Below, one piece after another: positions 5,559 through 9,930 of a stretch of 9,930 nucleotides of DNA. The position numbers and the translations under genes were made by a program. Position 1 is the stretch's first letter. Every line of letters begins with the position of its first letter. The stretch is from an uncultured Lachnospiraceae bacterium (GTDB taxonomy: Bacteria > Bacillota_A > Clostridia > Lachnospirales > Lachnospiraceae): the NCBI GenBank assembly GCA_902796775.1, contig CADBQK010000058.1, positions 1-9,930 of the forward strand. The letters are read 5' to 3'. The notes below the pieces were generated by a model that was not told where the DNA came from, did not search any database, and saw nothing but the letters and a program-made list of their open reading frames with translations.

Positions 5559-6554
5559 ATGGCTGAGCAGGAAAAGCAGATCCAGCCTGACCGTGTTCTC
5601 CTGAAGGCACGGAACCTGAAGGTTTATTTTAAAGGAAAGAGTAAGCGCTCGGGGATAGTGAAAGCTGTTGACGATATCAGCTTTGATATCTACCGGGGAG
5701 AGACTTTCGGTGTTGTCGGTGAGAGCGGCTGCGGGAAAAGTACTCTCGGACGTGCGCTGATCCGTCTGCTCGATGCGACTGACGGAAAGGTGTATCTCGA
5801 GGAGAAAGATATCAGCAGCCTGAAGGGAAAGGATCTCAAAGAAATGCGCAAGGATGCGCAGATCATTTTCCAGGATCCTTCCGCCTGCCTGAACCCGCGC
5901 CGGACGATCCGTCAGATTCTGATGGAGCCTTTTGAGATCCATGGATTAAAAGGCAAGATCGATGTAGATGCAAGGATCCTGGAACTGATCCAGCTGGTCG
6001 GGCTGGATACCTATCATCTGAGCAGGTATCCTCATGAGCTTTCCGGCGGACAGAAGCAGAGAATCGGGATAGCCAGGGCACTGGCCCTGGAGCCGAAGAT
6101 CATCATCTGTGATGAGGCTGTCTCAGCGCTGGATGTTTCCATTCAGGCGCAGGTACTCAATCTCCTGCAGGAGCTGAAACAGAAGCTGGGTCTGACGTAT
6201 TTTTTTATTTCTCATAATCTGAATGTGGTCTACCAGATCAGCGACCGGGTCGGAGTTATGTACCTGGGGAAGATGGTCGAGATTGCGACTTATGATCAGC
6301 TCTATGAGAAGCGCTATCACCCTTACACACAGGCATTGCTTTCAGCAATCCCCCGGCTTGACGAGACACAGGGAGAGCGTATCCATCTGACGGGAGAGGT
6401 GCCGAGCCCCTCTAATCCGCCTGCGGGGTGTCATTTCCATACCAGGTGTCCTCAGGTCTGTGACCGGTGCAAGTCCGAGGTCCCGCAGCTGCGGGAAATC
6501 TCAGAAGGGCATTATGTTGCCTGTCATTTGTACGATGATATGACGGCAGTATAA
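5559..6554 (+). CDS. Peptide/nickel ABC importer ATPase, OppF/DppF type
   Basis: This second ATPase of the importer, 331 residues, has intact motifs: Walker A GESGCGKS (54-61, Lys60), Q-loop Gln105, signature LSGGQKQR (161-168), Walker B IIICDE (181-186, Glu186) and switch His219 in ISHNLN. The C-terminal extension contains Cys291, Cys297, Cys301, Cys304 and Cys322, again in the cluster-ligand style of this subfamily. The ATG at 5559 lies two bases after the D-type ATPase stop, with the Shine-Dalgarno GGAGAGGAGGA (5542-5552) inside the end of that gene, indicating coupled translation. The residue after the Walker B glutamate is Ala-Val (DEAVSALD) rather than Pro-Thr, a substitution common among F-type subunits. 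It should pair with the D subunit on the cytoplasmic face of the permeases. Confidence 0.95.
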   Translation: MAEQEKQIQPDRVLLKARNLKVYFKGKSKRSGIVKAVDDISFDIYRGETFGVVGESGCGKSTLGRALIRLLDATDGKVYLEEKDISSLKGKDLKEMRKDAQIIFQDPSACLNPRRTIRQILMEPFEIHGLKGKIDVDARILELIQLVGLDTYHLSRYPHELSGGQKQRIGIARALALEPKIIICDEAVSALDVSIQAQVLNLLQELKQKLGLTYFFISHNLNVVYQISDRVGVMYLGKMVEIATYDQLYEKRYHPYTQALLSAIPRLDETQGERIHLTGEVPSPSNPPAGCHFHTRCPQVCDRCKSEVPQLREISEGHYVACHLYDDMTAV

Positions 6555-6755
6555 AGAGATTTGACAAAGGATAAGCATCAAAAAAGAGAAGAAGATAGTG
6601 TAAAAGTAAAACATTTCAATATTGGTGAAACGGCTGCCAGCAAGCATTAATGGACAGACAAGAAACGGCAGCGTTCACATAGAAAAAGAGAACGGGGATT
6701 TCCTGTCCGGGAGTCATCCTGTTCCGGAAACTGTTTTCAGGAGGAGGAAGAAAAC
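6555..6755 (+). promoter_or_regulatory. Intergenic leader of the substrate-binding protein gene, with stem
   Basis: These 201 bases separate the ATPase pair from the lipoprotein gene. A TTGACA occurs at 6561-6566, but no acceptable -10 lies at 16-18 bases. An inverted repeat pairs AAC plus GCTGCC (6629-6638, one bulged G at 6632) with GGCAGCGTT (6667-6675) around a 28-nt loop. A shorter one pairs TTTCA (6614-6618) with TGAAA (6626-6630). The length of the gap suggests separate expression or RNA processing before the binding protein, but no clear promoter is visible. Confidence 0.35.
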
Positions 6756-8432
6756 ATGAAGAAAAGAGTACTTGCTCTTGCTCTGACACTTGTCATGGCT
6801 ATTGGCCTGACTGCCTGCGGCGGCGGTTCATCCAGCACTGCTGCTTCCAGTGCAGCTCAAACCGAAGCGGCAGAAACTGGTGCAGCAGAAACTGGTGCAG
6901 CAGAAACTGAAGCAGCTGGAGGAGAGTCTTCCGGCAATTCCACAGTTGTTGTAGCAATGGGTTCCGGTTTTGCTACACTGGATCCGGGTCGTGTATATGA
7001 GAAGTATCCCCCGGTAATCGTAAATGCATGTTATGAGACCCTGTTCAAGTTCTATTCCAATGACGGGGCAGCAGAGCCGAACCTGGTAGACAGCTATGAG
7101 TTCTCCGAGGACAATCTGACCCTGACTTGTAAACTTAAGGATGGGATCGTGTTTGCCAGCGGCAATCCCATGACTTCTGCAGATGTCGCTTTCTCGATCA
7201 TGCGCTGCAAAAACCTGAAAGACAATCCTTCTTTCATTGCTGACACGATTGAAAGCATTGATACTCCGGATGACAAGACGGTTGTCATTAACCTTAATCA
7301 GGTCGACAGCGCGATTCTTTCCAAGCTGACCTATGCTTCTATGTCTGTCCTTGACAGTGCTGTTGTGAAAGAAAACGGCGGGACAGATGCTGAGGATGCA
7401 GCAACAGCGGATACTGCTCAGGATTATCTCAATACGACCAGTGCAGGTTCCGGTATGTATATCATGACCAGCTACACTCCGGATGAGGAAGTAGTTCTTG
7501 AGAAGAATCCCAATTACTGGGGCACTGCAACCAATGTTGACAAGTTCATCGTCAAGATCCAGCCGGATTCCAATACCCAGATGATGACCCTTTCCCAGGG
7601 CGATATTGATGTAGCTCTGAACATGACAGATGATACGATGGCTGAGCTTAAGGATAATGAGTCTATTACTCTTGTTAATGAGCCTACCAAGACTGTCAGC
7701 TTCGTCATGATGAACATGGATGAGTCCATCGGCGGTCCTGTTGCCAATCCTCAGGTACAGCAGGCGATCCGCAAAGCTCTGGATTACAAGGGAATCCAGA
7801 CAATATCCGGTGAAGGCGCAGTCACTCCTTACGATGTGATCCAGGTTGGGTTCCTGGGCAGCAAGGGCGAGAGAGACGCTGATTACCAGAATATCGAAGA
7901 AGCAAAGCAGATCCTGGCAGATGCCGGTTATCCGGATGGATTTGATATCGACCTTGATGTCTGCGATCTTCAGATGGAAGGTGTAGCGATGTCTGATCTT
8001 GCACAGAAGGTCAAGGATGACCTGGCTCAGATTGGAATCAACTGCAACATCGTAGCTACTCCCTGGGCTGCCGGCTACGGCGATGACTACCGTGACGGCA
8101 AGCTTGGTTTCACTGTAATGTACTGGGGTACCGATTATACAGATCCCAACGTACAGCTGGTATTCCTTCCCGGCCAGACCGTCGGTCTTCGTGCTGCATG
8201 GCAGGAAGAGCATGACCCGGAACTTGTGGCGAAGATTGCCGAAGCTGAGAATGCAACGGATGATGCCGACAGAGCTAAAGTACTTGAGGAGATCCAGGAT
8301 ATGATGTATGAGAGCGGTCCGTTCATCTTCATCGTACAGGCTCCTGCACATATCGCTTACAACAACAGACTGGAAGGCGTAGGTGTTTCAGATCCTTACG
8401 CTCTTGACCTGACTCTTATCAATATCAAGTAA
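6756..8432 (+). CDS. Peptide/nickel-type substrate-binding lipoprotein (SBP family 5)
   Basis: This 558-residue extracytoplasmic receptor captures the ligand and delivers it to the permeases. It has a lipoprotein signal peptide: positively charged MKKR, a hydrophobic core, and lipobox LTAC with the lipidated Cys21. A flexible Gly/Ser/Ala/Glu/Thr linker follows (about 22-61), including three five-residue repeats at 39-53. The binding domain then opens with the family's TLDP motif and the ACYETLFKF segment, and includes NPMTSADVAFS. The C-terminal GPFIFIVQAPAHIAYNNRLEGV is also typical. It starts at the ATG at 6756 behind the excellent Shine-Dalgarno AGGAGGAGG (6739-6747). The position between ATPase and permease genes ties it to this transporter. 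The ligand is unknown: oligopeptide is the default, but nickel, haem, sugars or opines are possible in this family. Confidence 0.95.
   Translation: MKKRVLALALTLVMAIGLTACGGGSSSTAASSAAQTEAAETGAAETGAAETEAAGGESSGNSTVVVAMGSGFATLDPGRVYEKYPPVIVNACYETLFKFYSNDGAAEPNLVDSYEFSEDNLTLTCKLKDGIVFASGNPMTSADVAFSIMRCKNLKDNPSFIADTIESIDTPDDKTVVINLNQVDSAILSKLTYASMSVLDSAVVKENGGTDAEDAATADTAQDYLNTTSAGSGMYIMTSYTPDEEVVLEKNPNYWGTATNVDKFIVKIQPDSNTQMMTLSQGDIDVALNMTDDTMAELKDNESITLVNEPTKTVSFVMMNMDESIGGPVANPQVQQAIRKALDYKGIQTISGEGAVTPYDVIQVGFLGSKGERDADYQNIEEAKQILADAGYPDGFDIDLDVCDLQMEGVAMSDLAQKVKDDLAQIGINCNIVATPWAAGYGDDYRDGKLGFTVMYWGTDYTDPNVQLVFLPGQTVGLRAAWQEEHDPELVAKIAEAENATDDADRAKVLEEIQDMMYESGPFIFIVQAPAHIAYNNRLEGVGVSDPYALDLTLINIK
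6870..6914 (+). repeat. 15-bp tandem repeat, three copies, in the lipoprotein linker
   Basis: GCAGAAACTGGTGCA occurs at 6870-6884 and identically at 6885-6899. A third copy at 6900-6914 differs at two bases (GAAGCA instead of GGTGCA). It encodes AETGA-AETGA-AETEA in frame, so copy-number change would only lengthen or shorten the linker between the lipid anchor and the binding domain. Confidence 0.9.
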
Positions 8433-8468
8433 GACGCCGCAATATGCAGATCCGTATTTCGGACATAG

Positions 8469-8484
8469 TGCAGAAATGACTGCA
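8469..8484 (+). repeat. Small inverted repeat after the substrate-binding gene
   Basis: TGCAG (8469-8473) and CTGCA (8480-8484) form a 5-bp stem with a 6-nt loop, 36 bases after the stop codon and just before the larger GC-rich hairpin. It is weak and perhaps incidental. Confidence 0.25.
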
Positions 8485-8492
8485 AATTCGGA

Positions 8493-8516
8493 GCCACCCC
8501 CCTGGCGGGGGGTGGC
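8493..8516 (+). promoter_or_regulatory. Strong GC hairpin between the substrate-binding gene and permease
   Basis: A perfect 10-bp inverted repeat, GCCACCCCCC (8493-8502) with GGGGGGTGGC (8507-8516), flanks a TGGC tetraloop. It is followed by CTGC-TTT-GCAG (8517-8527), a second tiny stem, and not by a U-tract. It therefore does not look like a full intrinsic terminator. In such operons a stable stem after the binding-protein gene often protects that part of the mRNA and lowers downstream expression. Partial termination is the main alternative. Confidence 0.6.
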
Positions 8517-8618
8517 CTGCTTTGCAGCCTGGTTCAGCGGACATATATACCACAGCCGATGATCTGTCGACGCCGGCCGATGCTGGAGCAGGATGCAAAG
8601 CAAAACACTATATATTCT

Positions 8619-8643
8619 GAAAGGAACATGTGCAGTTCCTTTC
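8619..8643 (+). promoter_or_regulatory. Hairpin upstream of the permease ribosome-binding site
   Basis: A perfect 9-bp inverted repeat pairs GAAAGGAAC (8619-8627) with GTTCCTTTC (8635-8643) around a 7-nt loop. It ends eight bases before the Shine-Dalgarno AGGAGA (8652-8657) of the permease gene. It could stabilise the 5' end of a processed mRNA or mark an operator. A TATATT hexamer (8611-8616) just upstream has no matching -35. Confidence 0.5.
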
Positions 8644-8665
8644 CCTGCAGCAGGAGATAACAAGT

Positions 8666-9685
8666 ATGGAACGATTGAAATTTATCGGAAAGAGGCTGGT
8701 ATATCTGGTCGTGATGCTATTTGGTGTGGCGACATTGGTATTCATCCTGACAAAACTGATCCCGGGTGATCCGGCGGTTGCTAATCTCAGCCAGAGAGCC
8801 TTGAAAGACCCGGAGATTGTGGCAGCTTTCCGGGCGAAACACGGTTTGGACAAACCGGTCATCATACAGTATTTCATCTATATCCAGAGTCTGCTGCACC
8901 TGGATCTGGGGACCTCGATCCGCACCAACAAGCCGGTTCTGGCGGAGCTGATGCGCTGTTATCCGGCAACGATCGAGCTGGCACTTTTTGCAATCATTAT
9001 CGCAGCAGTGTTTGGTATCGTGTTTGGCATTGTTTCTGCCGTAAAGAGAAATAGTATCCTGGACCAGATCGTGAGGGCACTGTCTGTAACGGGTGTGAGT
9101 ATTCCCAGTTTCTGGTTTGCGCTTCTTGTTCTGTACTTTTTCTATTACCGCCTGAAAGTAATGCCGGGACCGGGCAGACTTGGGAATTCTTTTTCCGCAC
9201 CGCCTTCCGTTACCGGATTGTACATTATCGACAGTCTGCTGCAGGGGGATATAGCTAAAGCGCTGGATGCCCTGCGGCATCTTGTGCTCCCGGGGACCGT
9301 TCTTGCAGCCTTTACGATGGGCCTGATTACTCGTACGACCCGTTCCAACCTTCTGGATGTCATGTCTACGGATTATATCCGGACAGCACGTGCAAAAGGT
9401 CTTTCCAATCTGGGATTGATAATAGGACACGCGCTCGGCAATGCACTGATTCCCGTATTGACGGTCATTGGCCTGGGTCTGGGAAACCTGCTTGGCGGTA
9501 TGGTGCTGGTAGAGACAATCTTCAACTGGCCGGGAGTCGGACAGTTTGCCTATGAATCCGTTATGTCCAACGATTTCCCTTCCATAATCGGGGTGGCTCT
9601 TCTGATCGCCTTGAACTATATGGTCATCAATACCGTGGTAGATATCCTGTACGGTGTCATTGACCCGAGAGTGAGGTGCCAGTAA
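8666..9685 (+). CDS. Peptide/nickel ABC importer permease, OppB/DppB type
   Basis: This 339-residue inner-membrane permease forms half of the transport channel. Membrane segments are visible at about 11-31, 101-126, 142-163, 208-224, 260-282 and 305-328. Family landmarks include LTKLIPGDPA (28-37), LDLGTSIRTNKPV (79-91), the cytoplasmic ATPase-coupling EAA loop around DYIRTARAKGL (236-246), and VETIFNWPGVGQ (282-293). The protein ends in the typical YGVIDPRVR. The ATG at 8666 was preferred, with the Shine-Dalgarno AGGAGA (8652-8657) eight bases upstream and the canonical short N-terminus before the first helix. An in-frame GTG at 8630 would add 12 residues but lies within the loop of a hairpin. 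The next permease starts on the last base of its stop codon (TAATG), so the two are translationally coupled. Confidence 0.95.
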   Translation: MERLKFIGKRLVYLVVMLFGVATLVFILTKLIPGDPAVANLSQRALKDPEIVAAFRAKHGLDKPVIIQYFIYIQSLLHLDLGTSIRTNKPVLAELMRCYPATIELALFAIIIAAVFGIVFGIVSAVKRNSILDQIVRALSVTGVSIPSFWFALLVLYFFYYRLKVMPGPGRLGNSFSAPPSVTGLYIIDSLLQGDIAKALDALRHLVLPGTVLAAFTMGLITRTTRSNLLDVMSTDYIRTARAKGLSNLGLIIGHALGNALIPVLTVIGLGLGNLLGGMVLVETIFNWPGVGQFAYESVMSNDFPSIIGVALLIALNYMVINTVVDILYGVIDPRVRCQ

Positions 9686-9930
9686 TGGGAAGAGCATTAA
9701 AAAAGCTGTTTAGATCCAATTACCTGTTTACCCTGGGCGTGATCATCTGTATGATCTGGATCCTGCTCGCTTTGCTGGCTCCGGTGGTTTCACCTTATGA
9801 TCCGATCGCACAGGATCTTACCGTACGTCTGGAGGCTCCTTCAGCGGCGCATATCTTCGGGACGGACAATTTCGGCCGCGATATTTTCAGCCGCGTGATC
9901 TATGGCGGAAGATACTCTCTGCTGGCCGGC
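9685..9930 (+). CDS. Peptide/nickel ABC importer permease, OppC/DppC type, 3' truncated
   Basis: The first 82 codons are present and the frame is open to the window edge. The start ATG (9685-9687) shares its A with the stop of the B-type permease, a classic coupled junction. The visible part begins with a basic cytoplasmic segment (MGRALKKLFRSN), followed by a hydrophobic first helix at about residues 13-36. It then has the family's periplasmic signature around HIFGTDNFGRDIFSRVIYG (59-77), and reaches the start of the second membrane region. This is the N-terminal OppC domain pattern, and the protein would pair with the B-type permease. Full-length members are about 280-310 residues, so roughly 70% lies beyond the window. 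Confidence 0.93.
   Translation, partial: MGRALKKLFRSNYLFTLGVIICMIWILLALLAPVVSPYDPIAQDLTVRLEAPSAAHIFGTDNFGRDIFSRVIYGGRYSLLAG

Noticed and set aside
6561..6566. Consensus -35 TTGACA after the F-type ATPase gene
   Set aside because: No acceptable -10 hexamer lies at 16-18 bases, so a promoter cannot be claimed.
6828..8351. Long open frame of 507 codons on the minus strand within the substrate-binding gene
   Set aside because: It is antisense to an unmistakable lipoprotein gene, has no recognisable domain, and its Cys/Ser/Phe-rich repeats simply mirror the Ala/Glu/Thr linker. It is a codon-bias shadow.
8630..8665. GTG start adding 12 residues to the B-type permease
   Set aside because: The extension lies in a hairpin and is untypical of the family. 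The ATG at 8666 has a properly spaced ribosome-binding site.
8717..9697. Open frame of 326 codons on the minus strand within the permease gene
   Set aside because: It is antisense to a well-conserved permease, with composition unlike a real protein (rich in His, Gln and Arg).

Overview
The window looks like chromosome of a Gram-positive anaerobe of the Bacillota, most likely a Lachnospiraceae/Clostridia relative. The signs are strong purine-rich Shine-Dalgarno sites, roughly balanced base composition, a PUA-less glutamate 5-kinase, and a lipoprotein with an LTAC lipobox followed by a low-complexity Ala/Glu/Thr linker. This placement is inferred from gene style, not from a marker gene.

Layout. 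(1) Positions 1-2800, plus strand: the 3' part of a serine-type D-Ala-D-Ala carboxypeptidase, then a membrane sensor histidine kinase and an OmpR-type response regulator whose start overlaps the kinase stop. Together they look like a cell-envelope sensing and remodelling operon. (2) Positions 2801-3021: a convergent intergenic region with a strong bidirectional terminator hairpin. (3) Positions 3022-3819, minus strand: a short-form proB with no proA visible, driven by a near-consensus promoter and preceded by a leader of about 120 nt. (4) Positions 3820-4180: a divergent regulatory region. (5) Positions 4181-4411, plus strand: a free-standing 76-residue lipoyl domain with no 2-oxoacid dehydrogenase, ligase or carboxylase partner in view. 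(6) Positions 4525 to the right edge, plus strand: a peptide/nickel-type (Opp/Dpp) ABC importer in the order ATPase D, ATPase F, substrate-binding lipoprotein, permease B, permease C (truncated by the window end).

How the genes fit together. The kinase and regulator form one two-component pair, and the upstream carboxypeptidase suggests they deal with peptidoglycan or wall-stress signals. The importer genes encode every part of one transporter: the lipoprotein captures an oligopeptide or similar ligand outside the membrane, the two permeases form the channel, and the D/F ATPases drive transport. Hairpins flank the substrate-binding gene, which may help set its higher expression relative to the permeases.

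No RNA genes, insertion sequences, CRISPR arrays, phage genes or clear novel defence system were seen. The least explained items are the orphan lipoyl-domain gene with its repeat-rich upstream region, the orphan proB with its structured leader, and the hairpins in the importer operon.
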